Source: Marinomonas ushuaiensis DSM 15871 (GTDB taxonomy: Bacteria; Pseudomonadota; Gammaproteobacteria; Pseudomonadales; Marinomonadaceae). From it: DNA of 64,000 nt. This document shows positions 35,175-45,218 of this stretch, in pieces; position 1 is the stretch's first letter; the number at the start of each line of letters is the position of its first letter. A program made the translations under genes and the position numbers. Below the pieces are notes generated by a model that did not search any database, was not told the DNA's origin, and was given only the letters and a program-made list of their open reading frames with translations. The stretch is taken from positions 62,001 through 126,000 of the forward strand of contig NZ_JAMB01000006.1 in NCBI RefSeq assembly GCF_000521805.1, given 5' to 3'.

Positions 35175-37104
35175 TTACTCGTCTTTTATACCGTTTATCT
35201 AATGCGGCTAATAAACCACCAGCCATCATCATTAAACCGCCTAACCATATCCAACGCACAAAAGACTTAACATAAATCCTCACGCCCCAAGCGGAACCGT
35301 CTAACTTTTCACCTAAAGAGATGTATAAGTCTCGTGTGAAACCAGCATCTAATGCCGCTTCTGTCATAACTTGTTGTCTGGTCGTAAATAAACGTTTTTC
35401 GGGATGAAGCTCAGCAACAGGCAAGCCGTTTTTATACGCCGTAAAATGCCCTTTATCTGCAACGTAGTTTGGCCCTTTAACTTGTTCTAAAGCATCAAAC
35501 CTAAATTCATAACCTGCAACACTGGCTTGGTCACCCGGTGATAATCGTAGCAAGGATTCGCTGCTATTTAGGCTCACTAAAACAATGCCAACTAAGGTCA
35601 CAACAATCCCAAGATGCGCCAACAGCATGCCGTAATAATTTCTCGGTAATTGACGTGCCCTCGGGATAATGCCTTTTGTACCTGCTGACACCTTGATAAA
35701 CCAATCACCAAAAGACAAACACACAACCCAAAGCGCAACGGACAAACTTAACCACGCAATCAGATTGAATTCATAAATAAAAGTAATCACCCCAGAAATC
35801 AGTATCGACAAAACAGCTGATACCAAACAAGGCCAAAGAAAAACACTTGGTTTGGTGTTATGCCATTTCGAAAGTGGACCAACCGCCATAAAGACAATCA
35901 GTAATAACGCAATAGGAGTAAAAACCGTATTAAAATAAGGCGCGCCTACTGAGATTTTGCCTAAATCTAAAGCATCGAAAATCAATGGATATAAAGTGCC
36001 AAGTAACACCGTCAGTGTCAGTACCGTGAGTAAAATATTATTTAGTAACAACCACGCTTCTCGCCCAGTTACGCCAAATGACACACTCGATCTGACTTGA
36101 GCCGCTCGAACGGCATACAAGAGCAAACTTCCACCAACGAGTATTAATAATAGAGTCAGAATAAACACGCCACGAGTCGGGTCTGCAGCAAAGGAATGAA
36201 CAGAGGTTAATACGCCGGAACGAACTAAAAAGGTGCCCAGTAACGACAGACTAAAAGTGAAGATCGCCAACAAAACTGTCCAACTTTTAAACACACCACG
36301 TTTTTCCGTTACCGCTAATGAGTGCAGTAAAGCGGTTCCAGCTAACCAAGGCATAAATGAAGCGTTTTCAACTGGATCCCAAAACCACCAACCACCCCAA
36401 CCAAGTTCATAATAAGCCCACCAACTCCCCAAGGTAATACCAAGCGTCAGAAACGCCCAAGAAGCGGCCGTCCAAGGTCTCGCCCAACGAGCCCAAGATG
36501 AGTTCAAGCTCCCAGTAATAAGTGCTGCAACTGCAAAAGCAAAGGCCACAGAAAATCCGACGTATCCCATGTACAACAATGGCGGATGAACAATTAAACC
36601 TATGTCTTGCAAGAGTGGGTTTAAATCACCACCGTCAGCAGGCGCATTCGGCAATAAGCGAACAAACGGAGAAGACGTGAAAAGAAGAAATGCCAAAAAA
36701 CCTAAACTCACCATGCCTAAGATAGACAACACAATAGGTCCGATATCTTTTGGTAGGGTTTTGATTTTTAACGCAACAGCTGAACACCAACCAACTAAAA
36801 TCAACACCCAAAGTAACAACGACCCTTCATGACCCCCCCACAAAGCACTCAGTTTGTACCAAATTGGTAATTGACTGTTTGAGTTCTGGCTAACATACAG
36901 CACAGAAAAATCATCGACTGCAAAAGACCAACCTAATATGACAAAGCTCACTAGAACCAAGAATGACATTATAAACGTCAGGGGTCTGGCCGTTTCTAAT
37001 AACAATCGATTCCCTGTCCAATAGCCGATCAATGGAACAAAAGCCAAAGAAAGAGCGAAAAATAATGACAATATCAGTGAAAACTGACCAATTTCAGGAA
37101 GCAT
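35161..37104 (-). CDS. ccmF: Cytochrome c haem lyase subunit CcmF
   Basis: This large integral membrane protein (647 aa, about 15 helices) accepts haem from holo-CcmE and attaches it to apocytochrome c with CcmH/I. The WWD haem-handling motif is WGGWWFWDPVENASFMPWL near residue 237. Conserved histidines occur in the LQDIGLIVHPPLLYMG and TALLHSLAVTEKRG segments. It is preceded by ccmE with a 12-base gap. Confidence 0.95.
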   Translation of the reverse strand: MLPEIGQFSLILSLFFALSLAFVPLIGYWTGNRLLLETARPLTFIMSFLVLVSFVILGWSFAVDDFSVLYVSQNSNSQLPIWYKLSALWGGHEGSLLLWVLILVGWCSAVALKIKTLPKDIGPIVLSILGMVSLGFLAFLLFTSSPFVRLLPNAPADGGDLNPLLQDIGLIVHPPLLYMGYVGFSVAFAFAVAALITGSLNSSWARWARPWTAASWAFLTLGITLGSWWAYYELGWGGWWFWDPVENASFMPWLAGTALLHSLAVTEKRGVFKSWTVLLAIFTFSLSLLGTFLVRSGVLTSVHSFAADPTRGVFILTLLLILVGGSLLLYAVRAAQVRSSVSFGVTGREAWLLLNNILLTVLTLTVLLGTLYPLIFDALDLGKISVGAPYFNTVFTPIALLLIVFMAVGPLSKWHNTKPSVFLWPCLVSAVLSILISGVITFIYEFNLIAWLSLSVALWVVCLSFGDWFIKVSAGTKGIIPRARQLPRNYYGMLLAHLGIVVTLVGIVLVSLNSSESLLRLSPGDQASVAGYEFRFDALEQVKGPNYVADKGHFTAYKNGLPVAELHPEKRLFTTRQQVMTEAALDAGFTRDLYISLGEKLDGSAWGVRIYVKSFVRWIWLGGLMMMAGGLLAALDKRYKRRVNDHA

Positions 37105-37116
37105 AAAAAGCCTAAA

Positions 37117-37584
37117 TCAATAAGTAGGTTGTATGTTTGAAGTATTATTCAATGATGTGTTTTGGGCATTTTCTAATGCTTCCGTCACTTCAGGTGGCAT
37201 GTACTTTTCATCGTGTTTCGCCAGTACTTGAGTCGCGACAAACACGCCGTTACTATTCAATTTCCCTTGTGCCACAATGCCCTGACCTTCCCTAAATAAA
37301 TCTGGCAAGATGCCATTAAACTCAATTTTCACTTTATGTCGAAAATCAGTCACTTCAAAAGACACAGCTAGGGTTTCTGGATCACGTGCAACACTCCCTT
37401 CAACAACCATTCCACCAGCACGGATGTTTGCATTATAGGGAGCCTCGCCTGTTACGATCTGGGAAGGTGAATAAAAAAGATTAATATTCTGCTGAAGGGC
37501 ATACATAATCAAACTAACCACGCTCCCCAAAAGCACAAGAATAATCATAATAACGAACAGTCGTTTCTTTCTGACAGGATGCAT
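37117..37584 (-). CDS. ccmE: Haem chaperone CcmE
   Basis: CcmE binds haem covalently in the periplasm and delivers it to CcmF. A membrane anchor ([20 protein letters not shown]) precedes an OB-fold domain with [12 protein letters not shown] and FRPDLF-like [17 protein letters not shown]. The haem-binding His is in [14 protein letters not shown], with the conserved Tyr downstream. Length 155 aa fits. The start codon overlaps the ccmD stop by one base. Confidence 0.94.
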   Translation of the reverse strand: MHPVRKKRLFVIMIILVLLGSVVSLIMYALQQNINLFYSPSQIVTGEAPYNANIRAGGMVVEGSVARDPETLAVSFEVTDFRHKVKIEFNGILPDLFREGQGIVAQGKLNSNGVFVATQVLAKHDEKYMPPEVTEALENAQNTSLNNTSNIQPTY

Positions 37585-37760
37585 TAGATTGTTTTATCTC
37601 TTAAAAAACGTTTGCGTAATGTCTCTTGTATCTGATGGCGTTTAGATAAGGTCGACCAAGTTATCAGGGCTAACGATACTGTACTAAAACCATAAACAGA
37701 CCACACATAAACACCGTGCCGTCCCATTTCAAAAAAATCAGTTAGATTATCAAAGGCCAT
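37584..37760 (-). CDS. ccmD: Haem exporter accessory protein CcmD
   Basis: This 58-aa gene is easily missed. It begins [20 protein letters not shown] and has one membrane helix near residues 18-36, then the basic stretch [19 protein letters not shown]. The [13 protein letters not shown] motif is the CcmD signature. CcmD helps release holo-CcmE from the CcmABC complex. It overlaps the end of ccmC by 11 bases and the start of ccmE by one base (TAATG), which fixes its place in the operon. Confidence 0.92.
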   Translation of the reverse strand: MAFDNLTDFFEMGRHGVYVWSVYGFSTVSLALITWSTLSKRHQIQETLRKRFLRDKTI

Positions 37761-38496
37761 CTTTCATTACCTCTTGTTTCACCCAGTTCGACCTGTGTTC
37801 ACGAATCAAAATTTCGGTCTGCATTCGCCATAAAGCCAACCCAGCGACTAAGCAGTACAAACCTATTGTTGAAATCAATAAAGGCACCCACATTTCAGCT
37901 GGCATTGCGGGTTTTTCGGTCAATGTGAACGTTGCGCCTTGGTGTAACGTGTTCCACCATTCCACAGAATATTTAATGATAGGCAAATTAATCAACCCAA
38001 CAACACTAATGACAGCGACGGCTTTATTGGCTAACGTCACATCATTCAATGAATTCTGCAGAGCTATAATTCCCATATACAATAAAAAAAGCACCAGTAC
38101 AGACGTTAATCTTGCGTCCCAAACCCACCAAGTTCCCCAAGTAGGCTTTCCCCAGATCGCGCCAGATACTAACGCCATCAACGCCATAACGGCTCCAACT
38201 GGAGCAACGGCTTTAATAAAAATCGGTGCTATCTTCATTTGCCAAACGAGAAAAACGAGTCCAGACAATCCTAAAGCGAGATAGCAGGATTGCGCTAATA
38301 TGGCAGCGGGGACATGAATATAGATAATCCGAAAGCTATTGCCTTGCTGGTAATCTTCAGGTGCAAAAGCCACCCCCCAGACAAGCCCAAAAAGCAAACA
38401 TATACAGCCAAAACCAAATAGAGGTAACGCCAAAGATTTAGACCAATGAAAGAACCATTTTGGCGATCCTAATTTATGAAACCAAGTCCAACTCAT
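37750..38496 (-). CDS. ccmC: Haem exporter protein CcmC
   Basis: CcmC loads haem on CcmE at the periplasmic face. Six membrane helices and the WWD motif GTWWVWDARLTSVLVLFLLYMG are present, with haem-ligand histidines in IYIHVPAAI and NTLHQGATFT. I place the start at 38496 (MSWTWFHKLGSP), overlapping the ccmB stop by one base. The frame extends to 38781, but the added residues are only ccmB sequence in another frame. The protein is then 248 aa, usual for CcmC. Confidence 0.94.
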   Translation of the reverse strand: MSWTWFHKLGSPKWFFHWSKSLALPLFGFGCICLLFGLVWGVAFAPEDYQQGNSFRIIYIHVPAAILAQSCYLALGLSGLVFLVWQMKIAPIFIKAVAPVGAVMALMALVSGAIWGKPTWGTWWVWDARLTSVLVLFLLYMGIIALQNSLNDVTLANKAVAVISVVGLINLPIIKYSVEWWNTLHQGATFTLTEKPAMPAEMWVPLLISTIGLYCLVAGLALWRMQTEILIREHRSNWVKQEVMKDGL

Positions 38497-39158
38497 TAAT
38501 TTGTACTCGCTTTTATAGCAATCGCTGTCATAAAAGGCGCAATCACCAGAGACAAAAGGAAAACCGCTAGCAACATCGCCAACAACCCTAAATAAGGCAA
38601 TCCTAATTGTGCAGCACGAACAGCGGATGTAGCAAAAATAATAACGGGTAAATAAAACGGCAACATCAAAAGCATAACCAACATGGCGCCTTGTTTTAAT
38701 GAAACTGTCAAAGCAGCGCCAATTGATCCAATTAAAAATAAACTCGGTGTACCAATCACCAAGGTTACGATTAGCACCCAAAAACTGCCATCTGGTAAAT
38801 AAAGCATTTCAGCTAATAAAGGCATCATTAACAACAATGGCAAAAGAACAGCAAGCCATTGCGCTGTTGTTTTTAACAACATTAATAAAGACAAAGACAG
38901 TCCGCTGATAACTAACTGCTCTAATGAACCATCTGTATAGTCTTCTTTGAACATGCCTTCTATCGCCATTAAAATAGCCAATACTGTTGCACACCAGATA
39001 ATACCATCGGCGGCTGGCGCTAAAAAATCAGATGAAGGATTCACCCCCAATGGAAACAACACCACAACGATAATAAAAAATAGAAGCGCATTAAATACAT
39101 CTTGTTTACGTCGCCACAAGACTAAAAATTCTGTTTTTATAAAGGATAAATACGTCAT
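38496..39158 (-). CDS. ccmB: Haem exporter protein CcmB
   Basis: CcmB is the membrane subunit of the CcmAB ABC complex that drives release of holo-CcmE. It has six membrane helices in 220 aa, opening with FIKTEFLVLWRRKQDVFNALLFF. FPLGVNPSSDFLAPAADGIIWCATVLA and LEQLVISGLSL are typical. It overlaps ccmA by 4 bases and ccmC by one base. Confidence 0.93.
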   Translation of the reverse strand: MTYLSFIKTEFLVLWRRKQDVFNALLFFIIVVVLFPLGVNPSSDFLAPAADGIIWCATVLAILMAIEGMFKEDYTDGSLEQLVISGLSLSLLMLLKTTAQWLAVLLPLLLMMPLLAEMLYLPDGSFWVLIVTLVIGTPSLFLIGSIGAALTVSLKQGAMLVMLLMLPFYLPVIIFATSAVRAAQLGLPYLGLLAMLLAVFLLSLVIAPFMTAIAIKASTN

Positions 39159-39769
39159 AGGGACAGACTGATATCTCGTGAATGAAGAGACAATAAATCT
39201 TGATGTGTTGTTAAAATAACCGCACCACCCGATGCTGTATGCTGCATTATACGTTTTTCTAAAATACCTACACCTTCGGCATCTAAAGAGGAAAAAGGTT
39301 CATCAAGCAACCATAACTTTTGCTTACTTAGCCATAAACGAGACAAGGCCACACGCCTAATTTGACCTGCTGATAATGTATTTACAGAGGAATCCAACAA
39401 GGAAAGAAGACCCAACGCCTCTAACGCAGAATGTAACTCACTTGATGAAACTGAAGGGCAATACCAACGAAGATTTTCCTCAACCGTTAGCACTTTTTTC
39501 ACACCCGCCGAATGACCGAGATATAAGATACTTTCCTGCAAAGAATGACGATCATTTGTCACTTCTTGACCGCCATAGAACACCTTTCCTTCTAATGGCG
39601 ATATAGCACCTGAAATCACCTTCAGAAGGGAACTCTTCCCTGCACCATTTTCGCCTAAGATACGCAGCACATCACCAGAGAAAACATCAAAAGAGAGCCT
39701 TTTACAAAGATCTCTTTCTCCACGTTCAATCCAAAGGTCTGATATTGTTAAAAAAGCAGAAGATTGCAA
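39155..39769 (-). CDS. ccmA: Cytochrome c biogenesis ATP-binding protein CcmA
   Basis: CcmA is the ATPase of the CcmAB complex. It has Walker A GENGAGKSSL near residue 38, the ABC signature LSAGQIRRVALSRL near 131 and Walker B LWLLDEPFSSLD near 152. Length 204 aa is typical. It is the first gene of the ccm operon, divergent from the fliK2-fhlB pair, and the sigma-28 promoter candidate for that pair overlaps its start codon. Confidence 0.94.
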   Translation of the reverse strand: MQSSAFLTISDLWIERGERDLCKRLSFDVFSGDVLRILGENGAGKSSLLKVISGAISPLEGKVFYGGQEVTNDRHSLQESILYLGHSAGVKKVLTVEENLRWYCPSVSSSELHSALEALGLLSLLDSSVNTLSAGQIRRVALSRLWLSKQKLWLLDEPFSSLDAEGVGILEKRIMQHTASGGAVILTTHQDLLSLHSRDISLSL

Positions 39770-39794
39770 AAGATTTATCCATTCAGGCCGATAT
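39768..39794 (+). promoter_or_regulatory. Candidate sigma-28 (FliA) promoter for fliK2-fhlB
   Basis: AAAAGATT (39768-39775), a spacer of exactly 11 bases, and GCCGATAT (39787-39794) match the FliA consensus TAAAGTTT-N11-GCCGATAA at 13 of 16 positions. It lies 83 bases before the ATG of the FliK-like gene. The fliA gene itself is in the window. Confidence 0.6.
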
Positions 39795-39877
39795 ATTAGT
39801 CAGCATCATTATTGAATATTAAAGCTCTCGTATTATATGAGATTCTTTCTTAAATAACGAACCGATAGGCAAGCGAT

Positions 39878-41506
39878 ATGATCTCTGACATCCTCTCGAT
39901 GTTGAATCCTTCACAGAGTAAACAGAATGCCAGTAACATGACACTAGGCAATACTGGTACGTTGGCCAAATTAAGTAATGAAATTAAACTCATAGAAAAC
40001 ATGAGCTTAATTAAGTTTCAAGGAAGTGAAACGCTTCAATTTCAAGGCAAAGCTATTCAGTTACTTCATGCCACAGGAAGCCAACAGCCTTTCACCTTAA
40101 TCAATACTGGATTACCTATTGATGTCAGCGATTTAAAAAGTGCTCAGCTAAATAAAACCAATGCTTTTCAAGGAGCTCTCACACTTACTAAAGAAGCTTT
40201 ACCAAGCCAAGCACAGCAAACGCCTAACACACCACAAACCAAACAAGTCGATAACCTAATACTTGCTTCTCGCGTTGTTAATCTAACCGTTTTATCAACA
40301 ACCGCCAATCAAGCTGCTACACCACAAACGAATGTTACACCAAGCAATTCAAAAACAGAAAGTGCACCACAAGCGCCACAGAATACATCAGCTAAAACAA
40401 ATGCTCTGCAAAGTAGCACTACACCAACTAATATCAATACATCGTCAACAAACATACCGACGTCTTCACAAAGCAATATCCAACAAAACACTCTTATTTC
40501 AAACGGCCTATCGAACACAGCCCAAACACAGACTTCAATGAATACAAACCAAACTCACCTTATTACCGTAACAGATGGAAAAAATGAATTTCCTATCATC
40601 AGTCAAACAGAACTTAAACGAGGCGATACTATTCGCGTTCTTGTTGATGCCAATAACAACATGCAAGTACTACCAGCAAAAGTAGATCATGCAGCAGCCT
40701 CACTGCAAATAGAAACATTGAAACTGAGCCTACCAAAGCAACTTCAACTTAATGATATGTCTCAACTCATAAAACAATTACAAACACTTAGTGAAGCATC
40801 ATCTAGCGCGCCCCCTCAAACACAACAAGCTCTCAAACAACTCATTCAAGGTCTCCCAAGTCTAGCCAATTTAACAGCATCACCTGAAACAATGAAACAA
40901 GCCATGCAAACTAGTGGCGTTTTTTCGGAATCTTTATTAACTAACAATAAAGCTGAACTACTGCCTGCAGACTTGAAACTTAATCTAAGTCGACTAAAAG
41001 AAGCCCAAGAAAGCATAGGTGCGTTACGTTTAGGTAGCGTTCCAACTGAGCAAATTGCCAACGCTATTGAACGCATTACCACCACGCAATTACGACATTT
41101 TTCAGATCCTAATCAAATCAACAATCAGATTTATCCATTACACATAGAGCTCCCAGTCAGAAATGGACAAACTTACAATTTTGTACGCATAGAAATTGAT
41201 AAAGATTCAGAAAAACAACAAAGTGATAAACAAGATAGGCGATGGTTGGTTAAATTGAAATTTGATTTTGAAGAAACCGGACGGTTCGAGGCTAGAACCA
41301 GTATCCAAGGAAAAAAAGTAAGTATTATCTTCATAGCAGAAGAGAAAGAAACTCTCCAAAAACTACAACAAAATATGCCAATCTTAAAAGAGCAGTTACG
41401 CGAAAAAAATATCGAAGTCGAGCAGCTTGATACGTTTCAATCAAAATTAGCGAACGAAGAAAATACACTTAGTAAAAATCAATCCTTGATTGATGTGAGG
41501 ACATAA
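39878..41506 (+). CDS. Second FliK-like flagellar hook-length control domain protein
   Basis: The 542-aa protein has a Gln/Thr/Ser/Asn-rich, probably unstructured N-terminal region. This is densest at about residues 110-230, as in hook-length rulers. A C-terminal domain of about 110 residues (YPLHIELPVRNGQTYNFVRIEI, then FDFEETGRFEARTSIQGKKVSIIF) resembles the FliK C-terminal hook domain. It is distinct from the standard fliK at 60254. It overlaps fhlB by one base, so the two are translated together. Its function may be in flagellar export, but that is an inference from domain and partner. Confidence 0.72.
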   Translation: MISDILSMLNPSQSKQNASNMTLGNTGTLAKLSNEIKLIENMSLIKFQGSETLQFQGKAIQLLHATGSQQPFTLINTGLPIDVSDLKSAQLNKTNAFQGALTLTKEALPSQAQQTPNTPQTKQVDNLILASRVVNLTVLSTTANQAATPQTNVTPSNSKTESAPQAPQNTSAKTNALQSSTTPTNINTSSTNIPTSSQSNIQQNTLISNGLSNTAQTQTSMNTNQTHLITVTDGKNEFPIISQTELKRGDTIRVLVDANNNMQVLPAKVDHAAASLQIETLKLSLPKQLQLNDMSQLIKQLQTLSEASSSAPPQTQQALKQLIQGLPSLANLTASPETMKQAMQTSGVFSESLLTNNKAELLPADLKLNLSRLKEAQESIGALRLGSVPTEQIANAIERITTTQLRHFSDPNQINNQIYPLHIELPVRNGQTYNFVRIEIDKDSEKQQSDKQDRRWLVKLKFDFEETGRFEARTSIQGKKVSIIFIAEEKETLQKLQQNMPILKEQLREKNIEVEQLDTFQSKLANEENTLSKNQSLIDVRT

Positions 41507-41754
41507 TGCAAAAAGCCATTGCTCTAAAATATGACTATGACACAGCACCTAAAATAGTGGCAAAAGGCAGCGGTGCACTGGCTGAGAAGATAATGGAAGT
41601 AGCAAAGGAAAATGATGTCATGTTGCACCAAAGTCCTGAACTTGTAGAAATGCTCAGCACTTTGGAGCTAGGGGAAGAAATTCCTGAATCTTTATATTTA
41701 GCGGTTGCTGAAATTATCGCATTCGCACATCAAATCAAAAATCATCGATGGTAA
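41506..41754 (+). CDS. fhlB: FhlB, FlhB C-terminal-like protein
   Basis: This 82-aa protein resembles the cytoplasmic C-terminal domain of FlhB after its NPTH cleavage site. It has AIALKYDYDTAPKIVAKGSGALAEKIMEVAKENDV and ELGEEIPESLYLAVAEIIAFAHQI. Homologues in other bacteria can stand in for the FlhB C-terminal piece in export switching. A full-length flhB with an intact NPTH is present at 54856. The gene's 3' end overlaps the 3' end of the convergent DUF2802 gene by 13 bases. Confidence 0.85.
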   Translation: MQKAIALKYDYDTAPKIVAKGSGALAEKIMEVAKENDVMLHQSPELVEMLSTLELGEEIPESLYLAVAEIIAFAHQIKNHRW

Positions 41755-42149
41755 TCAGAGCTCTTACGAGATTCTTTTTTTAACAAACTAATCAATTCTG
41801 CTTCTGCTCGAATCAAACCGCATTTAGATACTAAATCATCAATAGTTGCTCCCATTTCTAGAAGCTCCATAGCACGGTTATAAGAAACATTACCTTCTTT
41901 AGATAAAATTTCAGTTTGCTTTTCAACCGCAAGATTTAGTTTTTTCTCAATAGCCACCAACCGTCGCCCCATCCCTATTGATCCAGAGGCAAGTACTTGA
42001 ACTTGTTTCTTCTGACTAATCTCAGTGTCAGTATGTTGAAGCTTCATTCGATCTAATCGCTTTGATAAACGAAAAGCCCACACAACAACACCAATTAAAA
42101 TGAAAAACTGGAGAGTGAGTAAAAGGTTAAATAACCATTGAGATTCCAT
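41742..42149 (-). CDS. DUF2802 protein of the chemotaxis operon
   Basis: The 135-aa protein has an N-terminal membrane helix (LFNLLLTLQFFILIGVVVWAF) and a coiled-coil region (about 30-85). The DUF2802 motif follows near residue 92: YNRAMELLEMGATIDDLVSKCGLIRAEAELISLL, a helix-turn-helix-like end. It corresponds to the conserved gene after cheW in Pseudomonas. Its function is not established. It is the last gene of the flagellar-chemotaxis block. Confidence 0.8.
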   Translation of the reverse strand: MESQWLFNLLLTLQFFILIGVVVWAFRLSKRLDRMKLQHTDTEISQKKQVQVLASGSIGMGRRLVAIEKKLNLAVEKQTEILSKEGNVSYNRAMELLEMGATIDDLVSKCGLIRAEAELISLLKKESRKSSDYHR

Positions 42150-42170
42150 CTAGAACAACTACCTTACGAC

Positions 42171-42662
42171 TTATATACCGCCGACTTCAGATAACTCATC
42201 TTCAGACAACAATTTATCAAGATCAACAAGAATCAACAAAATATCATTCTTATGGCAAACGCCTTGAATAAACTTAGAAGATTCATCATTACCAACATTT
42301 GGTGTTACTTCAATTTCTGATTGACGAAGATAAACCACTTCAGAAACAGCATCCACAAGAAGACCAATCACATAACCTTCAACTTCTAGAATCATGATAC
42401 GACTCGCATCACTAATTTGACCAGAAGGTAAGCCAAAGCGCTGACAAGTATCAAGAACAGTAACGACTGTACCACGTAAATGAATAATACCAAGAACGTA
42501 AGCTGGTGCACCAGGTACAGGCGCAATTTCAGAGTAACGTAAAACCTCTTTTACTTGCATAACATTGACACCATAGATTTCATTTTCTAAGCGGAATGTT
42601 ACCCATTGCAGCATTGGGTCTTCAGAATTACTGGCGGTTTTCAATGCGATACTCGTTGACAT
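42171..42662 (-). CDS. cheW: Chemotaxis coupling protein CheW
   Basis: CheW links chemoreceptors to CheA. The 163-aa protein carries the SH3-like CheW fold, with WVTFRLENEIYGVNVMQVKEVLRY near residue 20, PGAPAYVLGIIHLRGTVVTVLD near 54 and GLLVDAVSEVVYL near 100. It follows parP by 36 bases. Confidence 0.94.
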   Translation of the reverse strand: MSTSIALKTASNSEDPMLQWVTFRLENEIYGVNVMQVKEVLRYSEIAPVPGAPAYVLGIIHLRGTVVTVLDTCQRFGLPSGQISDASRIMILEVEGYVIGLLVDAVSEVVYLRQSEIEVTPNVGNDESSKFIQGVCHKNDILLILVDLDKLLSEDELSEVGGI

Positions 42663-42698
42663 GATTACTCTCCCAAGATCATAAAATGATCATAACAA

Positions 42699-43544
<846 letters not shown>

Positions 43545-43553
43545 AAATCGTTA

Positions 43554-44327
43554 CTATCCCGCTGGGTTCAACAAAGAATCCATCAGACTTGTATAAGCTT
43601 TAACCCCACGTGCATTTGGGTCTAACGCTGAAGGAGCAATACCTGCGGTACTTGCGTCTCTTAATTTTGTATCTACTGGAATGACGGAGTGCCACACCAA
43701 TTCTTCATAAGTATCTTTTAAACTTCGTAAGCTTTTATTTGATGCTTGGGTACGTCTATCAAAAAGTGTTGGCACAATTAAAAATGGAACTGGGCGTTTT
43801 CTCGCTCGGTTTATCATGGTTAATGTTCTCACCATTCGTTCCAAACCTTTAATCGCTAAAAATTCTGTCTGCACCGGTATAACAAGCTGCTGACAAGCCG
43901 CTAATGCATTAATCATCAAAACACCAAGCACAGGTGGGCTATCAATCAAGACGTAATCATAATCATCCCATAAAACAGCAAGTGTTTTAGATATAACAAG
44001 ACCCATACCACCTTGCGCCTGAGCATGACGCTCTAATGTGGCCAAAGCTGTGGACGCAGGCAATAAAGACAAATTAGGATGCCCAGTTTCTAAAATCAAA
44101 GAAGCTGGAAGGTCTTCGGGTATTTTACCCGGCACTTGAAATAGGTTATATGCACTTTTTTCGATTGAGTCTGGGTCAAACCGAAAATAGCTAGTCAATG
44201 ATCCATGAGGATCAAGATCTATCATTAATACTCGATGTCCAGCATCAGCCAACAGACCTGCCAAGGAGACAACTGTTGTCGTTTTACCTACACCGCCTTT
44301 CTGATTCGCCACTGCCCAAATGTGCAC
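43554..44327 (-). CDS. parC: ParC, ParA-like ATPase for chemotaxis array placement
   Basis: This 257-aa ParA/Soj-family ATPase has the deviant Walker A KGGVGKTTTV at residues 9-18, DLDPHGSLT near 39 and YVLIDSPPVLG near 122. Within a che operon, between motD and a CheW-like gene, it corresponds to Vibrio ParC and Pseudomonas PA1462. These put chemotaxis arrays at the cell pole. It is not FlhG/FleN: it lacks that family's C-terminal region and lies at the other end of the operon. Confidence 0.88.
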   Translation of the reverse strand: MHIWAVANQKGGVGKTTTVVSLAGLLADAGHRVLMIDLDPHGSLTSYFRFDPDSIEKSAYNLFQVPGKIPEDLPASLILETGHPNLSLLPASTALATLERHAQAQGGMGLVISKTLAVLWDDYDYVLIDSPPVLGVLMINALAACQQLVIPVQTEFLAIKGLERMVRTLTMINRARKRPVPFLIVPTLFDRRTQASNKSLRSLKDTYEELVWHSVIPVDTKLRDASTAGIAPSALDPNARGVKAYTSLMDSLLNPAG

Positions 44328-44396
44328 TCTGACTCCCTTGATATCCTATGCCATTATTTTTCTTACGAATTCCTTGCAATCATATACAGTAATACG

Positions 44397-45218
44397 TTAT
44401 TTAAACAAGTAATCATGTAGATTATCCGCGTTACGCTTACTAATTTGCAAGATTACACGTCGATTTTGCTGACGAGCATATTCATTTGTATTTCTAACCC
44501 TGGGATGTTCACTCGAAAACCCAATTGGTGCAATCATTTGAGGATTAACGCCTCTATACACAAGCTCATCCACAACCGCTGAAGATCGAAGACTAGATAG
44601 ATGCCAATTCGACACAAGTCGGTTTGAATTCACAGGTAAATCATCCGTATTACCTTCTACTAAAACAGCGGACGGATATTGATTCAAAACATTAGCAACC
44701 AATATAAGCAATGCAACAGCTTCATTTGTTAGGTCGTATTCACCCTGACCAAATAACAAACCAGAATTAAGCTCTAAGCTTACCCATTGAGCAGATTCAG
44801 ACACAGAAATTTGACCTGACGCATGTAAACCAGAAAATTGATTTTCAACAATGTGACTTAACAATGAATAAACAGCAGATGATTTATCTTCTTCAATCGT
44901 AGGAATAGCGGCTGGAATAGGCTTTACTTCGACGACCTCAACATCTTTTGGCTCACCAACAATAGGCTCCCCAATATTAATAGGCTTAACCGATTTTTGA
45001 ACTGCATCAAAAACACCATTAAGGGATTCTTTTAACTGAGTTTCGTTTCCCGAATTTTTTAGTGACAATGCATAAAGGGCGACAAAAAAAGCGAATAATA
45101 GAGTCATAAAATCAGCATAAGACAACAACCAACGATCTCGTCCTTGCACTCTCTGAGTAAGAGGCTTATTAGCCACTCGTCGGCGTTTTGAAGGTCGAGG
45201 CGAGGTTTCATCACTCAT
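44397..45218 (-). CDS. motD: Flagellar stator protein MotD (MotB family)
   Basis: MotD is the peptidoglycan-binding half of the second stator type found in pseudomonads. The single membrane helix WLLSYADFMTLLFAFFVALYALS carries the proton-binding Asp in SYADFMT. The C-terminal OmpA-like domain has VEGNTDDLPVN, NWHLSSLRSSAVVDEL and RRVILQI. Length 273 aa is normal. It overlaps motC by 8 bases. Confidence 0.93.
   Translation of the reverse strand: MSDETSPRPSKRRRVANKPLTQRVQGRDRWLLSYADFMTLLFAFFVALYALSLKNSGNETQLKESLNGVFDAVQKSVKPINIGEPIVGEPKDVEVVEVKPIPAAIPTIEEDKSSAVYSLLSHIVENQFSGLHASGQISVSESAQWVSLELNSGLLFGQGEYDLTNEAVALLILVANVLNQYPSAVLVEGNTDDLPVNSNRLVSNWHLSSLRSSAVVDELVYRGVNPQMIAPIGFSSEHPRVRNTNEYARQQNRRVILQISKRNADNLHDYLFK

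Noticed and set aside
38497-38781. N-terminal extension of ccmC to 343 aa
   Set aside because: The extension overlaps ccmB in another frame, and homologues begin at MSWTWFHKL with a TAATG junction.
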